DNA of 64,000 nucleotides from Clostridia bacterium (lineage in GTDB: Bacteria > Bacillota > Clostridia > Oscillospirales > Acutalibacteraceae): contig JAFXBG010000008.1 in the NCBI GenBank assembly GCA_017521925.1, positions 29,077-93,076 of the forward strand. The letters run 5' to 3'. The notes under the pieces are model-generated. The model made no database searches. It had not been told where the DNA came from and saw only the letters and a program-made list of their open reading frames with translations. This document shows positions 8,915-17,429 of the stretch, in pieces. Position 1 is the stretch's first letter, and the number at the start of each line of letters is the position of its first letter. Made by a program: the position numbers and the translations under genes.

Positions 8915-9256
8915 ATGGACTGTATTTTTTGTAAAATAGTAGCAGGCGAAATTCCTTCAACTAAGGTTTATGAGGATGATAAAATCCTTGCTTTCAAGGA
9001 TATCAATCCCTGTGCACCTGTTCATAATATTATTATTCCTAAAGAGCATATTTTAACTTGTGCTGATGATATTACTGAAGATAATGCTGAGATTATCGGT
9101 TATCTTTTTTCAAAAATCCCCCATATTGCAAAAATTTCAGGTTTAGAGGAAGGCTACAGAATTATCAACAACTGCGGTACACACGGTGCCCAGACTGTTA
9201 AGCACATTCACTTCCATCTTTTAGGCGGAAAACAGCTTGGCGAGAAGCTGTGCTAA
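8915..9256 (+). CDS. HIT family protein (HinT-like nucleotide hydrolase)
   Basis: The 113-aa protein opens with CIFCKIVAGEIPS, the classic HinT start, and ends with the histidine triad HIHFHLLGG. HinT-type enzymes hydrolyse purine nucleoside phosphoramidates and acyl-adenylates. The active-site histidines are intact. It is the first gene after the promoter at 8855-8883, preceded by AGGAGAATG, and is 13 bp upstream of the phosphoribosyltransferase gene. Confidence 0.95.
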   Translation: MDCIFCKIVAGEIPSTKVYEDDKILAFKDINPCAPVHNIIIPKEHILTCADDITEDNAEIIGYLFSKIPHIAKISGLEEGYRIINNCGTHGAQTVKHIHFHLLGGKQLGEKLC

Positions 9257-9269
9257 AGGGGTAATTGGT

Positions 9270-9806
9270 ATGAGTACATATAAAATAACAATTGCAGGAG
9301 CAGAGCGTGAGCTTGAGATGTTCGAGGTTAACGAGCATCTTGATATTGCTGCTTTTATCCTTTTCAATGATGTAGAAATCACCGAAAAAAGTGCCGAAGC
9401 ACTTCTTAAAATATGCCCTGAGCATGATGTTGTGCTTACGGCAGAAGCAAAAAGCATTTCCCTTGCTTACGAGTTTGCCCGAATCGGTTGCAGAAAGTTT
9501 ATTGTAGCAAGAAAAGGTCTTAAAGTGTATATGCGTAATCCCATAAGCGTTACCGTTAAGTCTATTACTACCGCCAATGAGCAGACCTTGCATTTAGGCG
9601 AAAGCGAAGTCAAAGAGCTTAAGGGTAAAAGGGTTCTTATTTTAGACGACGTTATCTCCACGGGCGAAAGCTTAAAAGCTCTTGAAGAACTTGCCGAGAA
9701 GTGCGGTGCCAACGTTGTAGGCAAGGCGGCTGTCCTTGCCGAGGGCGATGCCGCAGACAGAGATGACATTATCTTCCTGGAAAAGCTTCCTTTATTCTTT
9801 AAATAA
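9270..9806 (+). CDS. Phosphoribosyltransferase family protein (type I)
   Basis: A 178-aa type I PRTase. The PRPP-binding loop is clear as VLILDDVISTGES, and an earlier PPi-loop-like segment is TAEAKSISLAYEFA. The pattern resembles adenine or xanthine phosphoribosyltransferases, so it is probably a purine salvage enzyme, but base specificity cannot be decided from the sequence. The start at ATG 9270 is set by AAGGGG; the frame can be extended back to 9237 into the end of the HIT gene, with no ribosome site. It is 14 bp before the ComEC gene. Confidence 0.85.
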   Translation: MSTYKITIAGAERELEMFEVNEHLDIAAFILFNDVEITEKSAEALLKICPEHDVVLTAEAKSISLAYEFARIGCRKFIVARKGLKVYMRNPISVTVKSITTANEQTLHLGESEVKELKGKRVLILDDVISTGESLKALEELAEKCGANVVGKAAVLAEGDAADRDDIIFLEKLPLFFK

Positions 9807-9820
9807 GTAGGTTGATTAAA

Positions 9821-11932
9821 ATGAAAAGACCGTTAGCACTTATAGGCTTAACATCTATGCTTGTGCTGACGGTCTGTTTTTATGCTGATTTTACGTGGCT
9901 TAAATGGATTTTCGGTTTGTCCTTGGCAGGTCTGGTGATAAGCCTTGCCGTTAAAAAGCTTCGGAAAAAGCCTGAGTTTACAGTGTTTTTTGCAGTTGTA
10001 CTTATTTCAGTTACGTTTTTCAATTTGTTTTCTCAGTTTTATGTAAAGCCTATGCAAAGTAATTATAGCGGTAAAACTGCAGAAATAACTGCAGTTTTGC
10101 TTGACGAGCCTGAAATATATAACAGCAGTAGTTTTTATCCTCTAAAAACTGTCAGTATAAATGATGAGCATAAGAGTGTTAAGATTATTCTTGGTACCAA
10201 CACCGAGATTAAGTGCAAGGTAGGGGATACACTGAAATTTACGACTGAGCTTGAAAGTGCTGGTTATGACAGATATCTGGCAGACAGATTTTATTTAACA
10301 GGTTATACCTATGAGCATGTAGATGTAACTGAGGCTGAGCATAAACCTCTCTATTATTATATAGTAAAAATAAGACAGAATTTAAGGAATGAATTTTATA
10401 CGGTATTTACCTCTGATACAGCCGGCTTGATTTCAGCAGTATTGCTTGGCGACAGGAATTTTAATTCCGATAACTATGAAAACCTGCGTCGTGCAGGGCT
10501 TACACATATTGTAGTTGTGTCAGGTCTGCATCTTTCCATAATTACAATGACTTATGCAAAAACCATTGGTAAACGTATAAAGAATAAATATGTAAATGCT
10601 TTTGCAACTATTTTACCGGTTTTATTTTTTCTGTGTCTTACAGGCTTTGGTAAATCTTCAATACGAGCGGCAATAATGCTTTTGGTGCTTATTGTATCAA
10701 AACTTTTTAAGCGGCAGGGTGACTCTCTGAATTCTTTAGGTTTAGCGGCGATTTTGTTATGCCTTAATCCTTATGTAGTGGGAGATGTTGGTGTTCTGCT
10801 TTCATTTTCAGCAACTTTTGGTATTGTTGTGTTCAGTACGCCGTTGTATAAGTTTCTGACACAAAAACTCAAACCCGAATATGAAAGTGACCATAAATAC
10901 ATAAATAAATCTGTAAGAAAACTTGCACGCTTGGTTGCAACTACACTTGTTGCGGTACTATGTACCCTGCCGGTTAATGTGCTTTTTTTCGGCAAGGTGT
11001 CTTTGGTTCAGCTATTCGCCAATTTACTGGTTGTACCTATGATAAAATGGCTTTTGATTGCTCTTGTTTTATGTATTTGCAGTAATTTTTTGTGCTTACC
11101 GATTTATGCTTATGTGTTCTCATTACTTACTGAGATTATTGGCAAGCTGATTCTATATGTTGCAAAGTTTTTTTCGTCCATTCCTGTGGCTTATGTAAAG
11201 GCGGATTACAACTTTGTGCTGCTCTGGATTATTTCAGTAATTATCCTTTTTTCTTTTGCTTATTTTATTAAAAGAAACGGCAAGGGACTTCATATTGTTT
11301 GTATTGTAATGAGTATGCTGATTTTTGTTACAGGCTCCTTAGGACATATAGTATATTCTCAGAATACTTTAACGGTTTATGTAATACCTTCAAATTATGG
11401 TCAAAGCATTGTTTTAAGCAGTAAAGACGGCAATATTCTTATTTGCTCAACGGATTATCATTACCCGTTAACATCCACGCAGATTCTGCTTGAAGATATT
11501 TATACAGAAAAACAGCTTGCGGTAATTACTGATAAAAATCAGGCGGATTATATCTCAGCATTGTTTGACTATGAAGAAGTTTTGATGTATGATAATATAT
11601 GTAAAAATAACTGCAAAATCACCCTCTGGGATAAAGCTGAGCTTTATGTGTTTGAGAAAAATGGTGAGGTATACACTTATCTTACTTATGCAGATACAAC
11701 TATGCTTATCCTGCCGGATTTTGGAGATGTCAAATATATTCCTGAAAAACTAAGGTGTGCAGATGTGCTTGTTACCTCCGGACTAATAGATAATATGGAG
11801 CTTTTAAGTTTCAGTACCCTTATATCAAATGGTAATGATTTCAGGTCTTTGGCAGTAATTGATTATTTCAGAAACAGAGATATTAATGCAGTTTCGGTTT
11901 CAGATACTATTAATTTTGATATTGTAGGTTAG
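9821..11932 (+). CDS. comEC: ComEC/Rec2-like DNA-uptake membrane protein
   Basis: A 703-aa polytopic protein. It has N-terminal membrane segments, an extracellular OB-like part (about 70-165), then the Competence domain with the signature GLTHIVVVSGLHLSI and many membrane helices to about residue 505. The C-terminal 190 residues sit where ComEC usually carries a metallo-beta-lactamase domain (LTVYVIPSNYGQSIVL), but the HxDxDH metal motif is not there. ComEC forms the inner-membrane channel for transforming DNA. Its position directly before holA is conserved in Firmicutes. The ATG at 9821 is preferred over TTG 9812; the ribosome site is weak (AGGTTGA). Confidence 0.9.
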   Translation: MKRPLALIGLTSMLVLTVCFYADFTWLKWIFGLSLAGLVISLAVKKLRKKPEFTVFFAVVLISVTFFNLFSQFYVKPMQSNYSGKTAEITAVLLDEPEIYNSSSFYPLKTVSINDEHKSVKIILGTNTEIKCKVGDTLKFTTELESAGYDRYLADRFYLTGYTYEHVDVTEAEHKPLYYYIVKIRQNLRNEFYTVFTSDTAGLISAVLLGDRNFNSDNYENLRRAGLTHIVVVSGLHLSIITMTYAKTIGKRIKNKYVNAFATILPVLFFLCLTGFGKSSIRAAIMLLVLIVSKLFKRQGDSLNSLGLAAILLCLNPYVVGDVGVLLSFSATFGIVVFSTPLYKFLTQKLKPEYESDHKYINKSVRKLARLVATTLVAVLCTLPVNVLFFGKVSLVQLFANLLVVPMIKWLLIALVLCICSNFLCLPIYAYVFSLLTEIIGKLILYVAKFFSSIPVAYVKADYNFVLLWIISVIILFSFAYFIKRNGKGLHIVCIVMSMLIFVTGSLGHIVYSQNTLTVYVIPSNYGQSIVLSSKDGNILICSTDYHYPLTSTQILLEDIYTEKQLAVITDKNQADYISALFDYEEVLMYDNICKNNCKITLWDKAELYVFEKNGEVYTYLTYADTTMLILPDFGDVKYIPEKLRCADVLVTSGLIDNMELLSFSTLISNGNDFRSLAVIDYFRNRDINAVSVSDTINFDIVG

Positions 11933-11936
11933 AATT

Positions 11937-13010
11937 ATGGCATATTCCGATGAAAAGGCTCTTAAAGGGCATATTGCTTCGAAAAAATACAATAATATAT
12001 ATGTGCTGTTCGGTAATGAAAAATATCTTGTAAAGCACTACACAAACCTGCTTATTAAAAAGGTAGCAGGCGAAACTCCTGATGAATTCGCATTTCATGA
12101 ATTTACAAAGGAGGTTGACCTGCAGAATTTAAGCGTTGCTGTTGGTGCGGTTGCTTTTACAGCACCCTGTAATTGCGTTGTGGTTTATGACTATGATATG
12201 AACAAGCTTGATAAAACCGATTTTGAAGCTCTGCAGTCCATTGCCCTTGATGTGCCTGACACAACGGTTCTTATTTTTTCCTATCCTACCCTTGACACCA
12301 ATGCTAAAACAGGTGAAGCAGGTAAGAAAAGTAAGTTTAAACCTTTTTGTGATTCAATTGTTAAAGCAAAAGGCGAGGTTTTTGAGCTTTCTGAAAGAGA
12401 CGCAGTAGCTTTGGAGCATCAGCTTGCTAAATGGGCAGACAAAGCAGGCAAAAAACTGAGCCTGCCTGTAGCAAGCAAGATTATTTTTTACTGCGGTACA
12501 AATCTGCAGACTCTAAGAAATGAGTTGGATAAGCTTATTGCCTTTACCGGTGAAAGGGAAGAAATTGATATAAACGATGTGGAAAAGATTGTTATCAAAA
12601 AGCTTGAGGCCAGGATTTTTGACCTGATGGATTTTGTAATCCTTGGAAATCTTGACAAGGCTTACAGTTTGCTCTATAAACTTTTCGAGCTTAAAGAGGA
12701 TCCCCGAACTATTGTAAGGCTTTTAGGTACTGCTTACGTTGATATTTACCGTGCAAGGGTAACTAATGAAAGCGGCGGCAATATGAAGGAAACCGCAGAT
12801 TTCTTTAAATACGGCAATCGCACGTGGGTTCTTAATAAGTCTAAATCTAAGGCAGAAAAGCTATCTACCAATGCAATACGACGCAGTATGACAGAAATCA
12901 TTGACCTGAGTGCAAGGCTTAATACAATAACCCTTAACGAAGAAGCAGAAGTAGAAAAACTTATTGCAAGGCTTACCCTTATTGCTAAAGAGGAACTTGT
13001 GTATGCTTGA
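11937..13010 (+). CDS. holA: DNA polymerase III subunit delta
   Basis: The clamp-loader delta subunit, 357 aa, opens the beta sliding clamp. The N-terminus YVLFGNEKYLVKHY matches the family's 'L.G.E.yl' start. The AAA+-like core and the C-terminal collar helices (LARLTLIAKEEL at the end) fit HolA. It starts 4 bp after comEC, a typical pairing, and its last 8 nt overlap rnmV. The ribosome site before ATG 11937 is poor, so translation may be coupled to comEC. Confidence 0.94.
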   Translation: MAYSDEKALKGHIASKKYNNIYVLFGNEKYLVKHYTNLLIKKVAGETPDEFAFHEFTKEVDLQNLSVAVGAVAFTAPCNCVVVYDYDMNKLDKTDFEALQSIALDVPDTTVLIFSYPTLDTNAKTGEAGKKSKFKPFCDSIVKAKGEVFELSERDAVALEHQLAKWADKAGKKLSLPVASKIIFYCGTNLQTLRNELDKLIAFTGEREEIDINDVEKIVIKKLEARIFDLMDFVILGNLDKAYSLLYKLFELKEDPRTIVRLLGTAYVDIYRARVTNESGGNMKETADFFKYGNRTWVLNKSKSKAEKLSTNAIRRSMTEIIDLSARLNTITLNEEAEVEKLIARLTLIAKEELVYA

Positions 13011-13599
13011 ACTTAAAGAAACCATCGTTGTTGAGGGTAAATACGACCTTATGAAGCTGAAGGAATTTATAGCTTCTCCAATAATCACAACCGAAGGCTT
13101 TCGAATTTTTGCCGATAAGGAAAAGCAGTTTTTAATCCGCGAAATTGCTACAAAAAATGGTATCGTCTTAATGACCGACCCTGACAAAGCAGGTCAGGTT
13201 ATACGTTCTTTTTTAAGAGGTATTGCAGATAAAAGCAAAATAAAACAGTGTTATGTGCCCCTTATAAAAGGAGTTGAAAAACGAAAACCAGCACCTTCAA
13301 AGGAAGGGCTTTTAGGAGTAGAAGGTTTGAGCGCTGAAATCCTTAAAGAAGCACTGATAAGATGCGGTGCCGAGGTTGTAGGACAGGAAAAGCCTGTAAA
13401 TAAAGAGGAAATAACCAAAATGGATTTGTACGAGTTGGGTCTTTCAGGCAGGGAAAACTCGGCAAAAATCCGCGAAAGACTTCTTAAGCAATTAGGTCTT
13501 CCCACATATCTTTCAGCTAATGCTATGCTTTGTGCAATAAATTGTTTGTATGAAAAGCAAGAAATAGTTGACAAATTAAAGGATATGAGTTATAATTAA
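13003..13599 (+). CDS. rnmV: Ribonuclease M5
   Basis: RNase M5 matures 5S rRNA. The 198-aa protein has the TOPRIM domain at its N-terminus: ETIVVEGKYDLMKLK with the catalytic Glu, and LMTDPDKAGQVIR with the DxD-type acidic pair. The C-terminal part (LGLSGRENSAKIRERLLKQLG) is the usual RNase M5 tail. ATG 13003 overlaps the end of holA and uses AGAGGAA inside holA as ribosome site. The gene is often beside ksgA in Firmicutes; here it follows holA instead. The promoter for the next gene lies within its 3' end. Confidence 0.95.
   Translation: MLELKETIVVEGKYDLMKLKEFIASPIITTEGFRIFADKEKQFLIREIATKNGIVLMTDPDKAGQVIRSFLRGIADKSKIKQCYVPLIKGVEKRKPAPSKEGLLGVEGLSAEILKEALIRCGAEVVGQEKPVNKEEITKMDLYELGLSGRENSAKIRERLLKQLGLPTYLSANAMLCAINCLYEKQEIVDKLKDMSYN
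13568..13596 (+). promoter_or_regulatory. Consensus sigma-A promoter for rubrerythrin
   Basis: TTGACA (13568-13573), 17 bp, TATAAT (13591-13596), a perfect match lying inside the 3' end of rnmV. The transcript would start near 13603 and carry only rubrerythrin, since a terminator follows that gene. Confidence 0.85.
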
Positions 13600-13611
13600 A
13601 TCACAATAAAT

Positions 13612-13626
13612 CAGTAATAATTACTA
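13612..13626 (+). promoter_or_regulatory. Palindrome resembling a PerR box upstream of rubrerythrin
   Basis: The 13-bp palindrome AGTAATAATTACT (13613-13625) lies about 10 nt downstream of the predicted transcript start. The 15-bp window matches the Bacillus PerR consensus TTATAATnATTATAA at about 10 of 14 defined positions. PerR is known to repress rubrerythrins in clostridia. Binding here is inference. Confidence 0.4.
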
Positions 13627-13653
13627 TTTTATAAAAATGAAGGAGATAATATT

Positions 13654-14190
13654 ATGAAAGACTTAAAAGGCACAAAAACCGAAGCTAACTTAATGGCTGC
13701 ATTTGCTGGTGAGAGCCAGGCAAGAAACAAGTACACATACTTTGCATCCAAGGCAAGAAAAGAAGGCTACAATCAGATTGCTGAGCTTTTCGAGCAGACA
13801 GCAAACAACGAGAAAGAGCATGCAAAGCTTTGGTTCAAGCACTTAAACGGCATCGGCACAACTGCTGAGAACCTTGAAGCTGCTGCAGACGGCGAGAACT
13901 ACGAGTGGACAGATATGTACGCAACATTTGCAAAAGAAGCTAAGGAAGAAGGCTTTGATGCTATTGCTGCTCAGTTTGAGGCAGTTGCAAAGGTTGAGAA
14001 GGTTCACGAGGAAAGATATCGTAAGCTTCTTGAGAACGTTCAGAAGGGCGAGGTATTCAAGAAGGGCTCTATCGTTATTTGGGAATGCGGCAACTGCGGT
14101 CACATCGTTGTTGGTACAGAGGCTCCCAAGGTTTGCCCCGTATGCTTCCATCCCCAGGCATACTTTATGATCAAGGCTGAGAATTATTGA
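13654..14190 (+). CDS. rbr: Rubrerythrin
   Basis: A non-heme diiron peroxidase that reduces hydrogen peroxide in anaerobes. The 178-aa protein has the ferritin-like four-helix domain with diiron ligands in [21 protein letters not shown] and [16 protein letters not shown]-terminal rubredoxin-like domain has two cysteine pairs (CGNCGH and CPVC). This is the classic full-length arrangement, marking an anaerobic host. It has a strong ribosome site (AAGGAG), its own consensus promoter and its own terminator, so it is probably a highly expressed single-gene unit. Its codon use also looks biased towards high expression. Confidence 0.97.
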   Translation: MKDLKGTKTEANLMAAFAGESQARNKYTYFASKARKEGYNQIAELFEQTANNEKEHAKLWFKHLNGIGTTAENLEAAADGENYEWTDMYATFAKEAKEEGFDAIAAQFEAVAKVEKVHEERYRKLLENVQKGEVFKKGSIVIWECGNCGHIVVGTEAPKVCPVCFHPQAYFMIKAENY

Positions 14191-14210
14191 TTCTTTATAA
14201 ATTAAGGCAA

Positions 14211-14239
14211 AAACTCCCGACCGTGAGGTCGGGAGTTTT
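14211..14239. terminator. Bidirectional terminator between rubrerythrin and the CNNM/CBS gene
   Basis: AAACTCCCGACC (14211-14222), loop GTGA, GGTCGGGAGTTTT (14227-14239): a 12-bp stem with A-run and T-run on either side, so it can work for both convergent genes. Confidence 0.92.
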
Positions 14240-14255
14240 ACTTTTATATCGTACT

Positions 14256-15521
14256 TTATTCTTCGGTTTCTAATTCAACGGCTTTTACAATTACACTATG
14301 TATTCTTTGGTCTTGTACTGTTAAGACTGTAAGCTCCAAGCCGTCACGTGTAAACTGTTCGCCTTCCTGAGGCACGGTGCCAAGCGTGTCAAACACAAAA
14401 CCGCCTACTGTAAGACTGTCGCAGTCAATATCTGAAAGCTTCTTTTCAAAAAGTGAGAGCATATCCTCAAGCTCCATATCGCCGCTTACTGTATAGGTGT
14501 TGTCGGAAAGCTTAATGAAGTCCTGCTCTGCTTCTTCGTCTTCGTCCCAGATTTCGCCAACAATTTCTTCAAGCAGGTCTTCCATTGTAAGTATGCCTAA
14601 GGTACCGCCGTATTCGTCGGTTACAATGGCAATGTGAAGCTTTTTCTTGCGGAAGTTTGCTAAGATTGCAGAAAGCTTCTGAGTTCTGAAAATAAACTCA
14701 GGCTTTATTATAAGCTTTTTAAGGTCGGGAGTAGTACCTTTTATAATCTGATCCATATAGTCCCAGCTATGTAAAATGCCGACGATATTGTCTACAGAGC
14801 CTTTGTAAACCGGAATTCGTGAGTAACGCTGAGTACGTATAATTTCGGTAATTGTGTTTGTATCTTCGTCAATATCAATAGCGGTAACGTCAACTCGGGG
14901 AGTAAGGATTTCTTCGGCGGTTTTTTCGTCAAAGTCAAGTGCCGAACGTACCATCTGGGATTCCTGTTCCTCTAAAACGCCCTGTTCTTCAATGCTCTCA
15001 ACAATTATCTTAAGCTCGTCCTCTGTAACGGTAGAGTCCTCCTGCTTAACCCTGAAAAGCTTAAGCGCAAGGGTTTTGATTGCAGAGAAAACCAAGATAA
15101 AGGGTGTAAGTATTGTAATAATAACCTTAAGAATTCTTGCAACAGCCATTGAGATAGAGTCACTTTTTTCTTTGCCAAGGCACTTGGGAATAACCTCGCC
15201 AAAGGTAAGAACCAGAAGTGTAGTTGCACCTGTTGAGATAGCTGCACCATAATCACCGAAAAGCTCAAGACAAACAACTGTAGCAAGTGAAGAACAGCCA
15301 AGGTTCACAATGTTGTTTAAAATAAGAATAGCGGTCAAAGCTTTGTCGTAATTGTTGATGATGTAAAGAGCAACCTTTGCTTTTTTGCTGCCTGTATCGG
15401 CAAACTTTTTAAGTCTAATGCTGTTCGCACAGGAAAAAGCAGTTTCGATACAAGAGCAAAATGCAGACATAGCAATCAAAATTACTATAATAACCAAATA
15501 AACAGTTGTATTCAAATTCAT
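14256..15521 (-). CDS. Hemolysin/CorC family protein: CNNM (DUF21) membrane domain with CBS pair
   Basis: A 421-aa membrane protein. Residues about 1-190 form a DUF21/CNNM transmembrane domain with four hydrophobic segments and a LTFGEVIPK motif. A CBS pair follows at about 205-330 (LTPRVDVTAID, RIPVYKGSVDNIVGILH, VTDEYGGTLGILTMEDLLEEIVGEI). A CorC_HlyC C-terminal domain ends it. Relatives are linked to magnesium and cobalt export, with CBS domains sensing nucleotides. The 'hemolysin' name is historical. A GAGGTG ribosome site sets the start. Confidence 0.92.
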   Translation of the reverse strand: MNLNTTVYLVIIVILIAMSAFCSCIETAFSCANSIRLKKFADTGSKKAKVALYIINNYDKALTAILILNNIVNLGCSSLATVVCLELFGDYGAAISTGATTLLVLTFGEVIPKCLGKEKSDSISMAVARILKVIITILTPFILVFSAIKTLALKLFRVKQEDSTVTEDELKIIVESIEEQGVLEEQESQMVRSALDFDEKTAEEILTPRVDVTAIDIDEDTNTITEIIRTQRYSRIPVYKGSVDNIVGILHSWDYMDQIIKGTTPDLKKLIIKPEFIFRTQKLSAILANFRKKKLHIAIVTDEYGGTLGILTMEDLLEEIVGEIWDEDEEAEQDFIKLSDNTYTVSGDMELEDMLSLFEKKLSDIDCDSLTVGGFVFDTLGTVPQEGEQFTRDGLELTVLTVQDQRIHSVIVKAVELETEE

Positions 15522-15589
15522 AACACCTCAATTTTATCATATCATAAAAATCAAAAACAATATTGTAATAAAGAAATATAAATAAAAAC

Positions 15590-15618
15590 TTGAAGAAATG
15601 TACTTAATTTGATATAAT
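15590..15618 (+). promoter_or_regulatory. Sigma-A promoter for tepA
   Basis: TTGAAG (15590-15595), 17 bp, TATAAT (15613-15618). The predicted transcript start is near 15625, leaving a leader of about 55 nt that contains the hairpin at 15652-15679. Confidence 0.75.
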
Positions 15619-15651
15619 AAACAATATATATACATTATAAAGGGCTCTTTG

Positions 15652-15679
15652 GGTAATACTACCTTTGAGGTGTATTATC
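15652..15679 (+). promoter_or_regulatory. Hairpin occluding the tepA ribosome-binding site
   Basis: GGTAATAC (15652-15659) pairs with GTATTATC (15672-15679, one G-U). After a single bulged T, ACC pairs with GGT, closing a TTTGA loop. The GAGGTG ribosome site (15667-15672) is wholly inside the loop and stem, one base before the start codon. This could limit translation until melted or bound; that role is inference. Confidence 0.5.
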
Positions 15680-15680
15680 T

Positions 15681-16430
15681 ATGAGTAAATCGGCTAAAAA
15701 TAATGTAAATAACGAAGATGATTCTTACATCCGTAATCCTGCTGAAAACGATGGTGCGGATATAGATAATTCTCCGGTTTCTGAAACTACCACAGAGCAG
15801 ATTAATGAAACAGGCTCAGTATTGGTTAACAGAAACGGAGTTATAATACATTGCCTTACAATTGTTGGTCAAATAGAAGGTCATTATATATTGCCGCCTT
15901 CAAATAAAGCTACCAAGTATGAGCATGTAATTCCTCAGCTTGTGGCAGTGGATGAAGACGACCGTATAAGCGGACTTCTGATTCTTCTGAATACCTGCGG
16001 GGGAGATGTAGAAGCAGGGCTTGCAATTGCAGAGGTTATATCAGGAATGAAGAAGCCTGTAGTTTCTATTGTCCTTGGTGGAGGTCACTCTATCGGGATT
16101 CCTTTGGCGGTTGCTTCAAAACAGAGCTTTATCGCCAAAAGTGCATCTATGACGGTTCATCCTGTACGTACTACAGGGCTTACTGTAGGTGCTCCTCAGA
16201 CTTTTGAGTATTTTCGAAAAATGCAGGACAGAATTACAACCTTTGTGTCTGATAATTCTAACATCTCAAAGGGCAGATACAATGAGCTTGTGTTAAATAC
16301 AGGCGAGCTTGTACTTGATATCGGCACAATTTTAGAGGGGCAGGAAGCTGTGGACGAAGGTCTTATAGATTCTGTAGGTACTTTGGCAGAGGCTATGGAT
16401 GCCCTATACGAAATGATAGCAAATCAATAA
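15681..16430 (+). CDS. tepA: ClpP-like protease of the TepA family
   Basis: A 249-aa serine protease of the ClpP/crotonase fold, related to Bacillus TepA (translocation-enhancing protein, YmfB). The N-terminal 45 residues are polar and low complexity. The ClpP core begins near residue 50. The nucleophile motif is GGGHSIGIP, with a histidine where ClpP usually has alanine, and the conserved VHPVRTTG follows. NTCGGDVEAGLAIAE is the oxyanion region. In Bacillus tepA lies next to spoIIIE; here uppP stands between them. A sigma-A promoter and an occluding hairpin precede the gene. Confidence 0.88.
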   Translation: MSKSAKNNVNNEDDSYIRNPAENDGADIDNSPVSETTTEQINETGSVLVNRNGVIIHCLTIVGQIEGHYILPPSNKATKYEHVIPQLVAVDEDDRISGLLILLNTCGGDVEAGLAIAEVISGMKKPVVSIVLGGGHSIGIPLAVASKQSFIAKSASMTVHPVRTTGLTVGAPQTFEYFRKMQDRITTFVSDNSNISKGRYNELVLNTGELVLDIGTILEGQEAVDEGLIDSVGTLAEAMDALYEMIANQ

Positions 16431-16463
16431 TGCCCATAAGGGCAATACATATGGAGGTATACT

Positions 16464-17396
16464 ATGATAGACTACATACTTGCCGCTTTGCAGGGCATTG
16501 TACAGGGATTAACCGAATTTTTGCCTGTCAGCAGCAGCGGTCACCTTAACATTTTTCAGCATTTTACAGGTATTTCGGGTGAGGGCAACCTGTTCTTTAA
16601 CGTAATGCTTCACCTTGGCACACTGGTTGCAGTCTGTGCTTTTTACTATAAGCTGATATTTAGACTTATAAAGGCCTTTGGTTCTATGGTCAGAAAAATT
16701 TTTACAGGCAAATTCAGCTTTAAAAAGCTCAGTGATGATGAAAATCTCCTTGTGATGCTTGTTATCGGTTTGCTTCCATTATTGCTTTTGTTCGTTCCAA
16801 TCGGAAACGATATGAAGGTTAAAGACCTTGCAGATATTTTAACAGGCGACAAAAGCTACTTTATCGTAACAGGTTTTTCTCTTTTGCTTACCTCAATCCT
16901 GCTTTTTACAGGTTCAAGAATCAACAAGAAAAACGAGGCTCTGGCTTATCAGGGTAAAACCAAGCTTAAGAGCCGTTACAAGGTTTTAGACGCTCTTACA
17001 GTAGGTTTGGTGCAGTGTGTTGCTGCTATTTTACCCGGCCTTTCACGCTCAGGTTCAACCCTTGCCGCCGGTGAGATGAGAAGCATCAAAAAGCAGGATG
17101 CTATGGACTATACCTTTGTTCTTGCTATTCCTTCTATAGTTGCTGCTGCTGCGTTGGAACTTTTGGACGCAATTAAAGCTCCCGAAGGCCTTTCCATAGA
17201 CGCAGGTCCGGTGATTGTGGGGGTAATATTCTCAGCGATTGTTGGTTATTTTTCAATTGCACTTTTCAAATGGCTTCTTAAAACAGACCGTACATATATT
17301 TTCGTAATTTATACTGCAATTATGGGTCTGGTTGTTATTGGGGTAAGCATTTATGAGATGATAACTGCTTCCACAGTTTGTTTTACATTTACCTGA
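16464..17396 (+). CDS. uppP: Undecaprenyl-diphosphatase
   Basis: Membrane phosphatase (BacA/UppP) that recycles undecaprenyl diphosphate for peptidoglycan synthesis and gives bacitracin tolerance. The 310-aa protein shows both signature motifs: GLTEFLPVSSSGHL (residues 14-27) and LPGLSRSGST (about 192-201). Eight or so hydrophobic segments are visible. The central cytoplasmic loop (about 70-150) is somewhat longer and more charged than in the 270-aa relatives. A GGAGG ribosome site at 16452-16456 sets the start. It is 33 bp before ftsK. Confidence 0.96.
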   Translation: MIDYILAALQGIVQGLTEFLPVSSSGHLNIFQHFTGISGEGNLFFNVMLHLGTLVAVCAFYYKLIFRLIKAFGSMVRKIFTGKFSFKKLSDDENLLVMLVIGLLPLLLLFVPIGNDMKVKDLADILTGDKSYFIVTGFSLLLTSILLFTGSRINKKNEALAYQGKTKLKSRYKVLDALTVGLVQCVAAILPGLSRSGSTLAAGEMRSIKKQDAMDYTFVLAIPSIVAAAALELLDAIKAPEGLSIDAGPVIVGVIFSAIVGYFSIALFKWLLKTDRTYIFVIYTAIMGLVVIGVSIYEMITASTVCFTFT

Positions 17397-17429
17397 TTTT
17401 AATGAAATTATCATAAAGGATGTTTAAAT

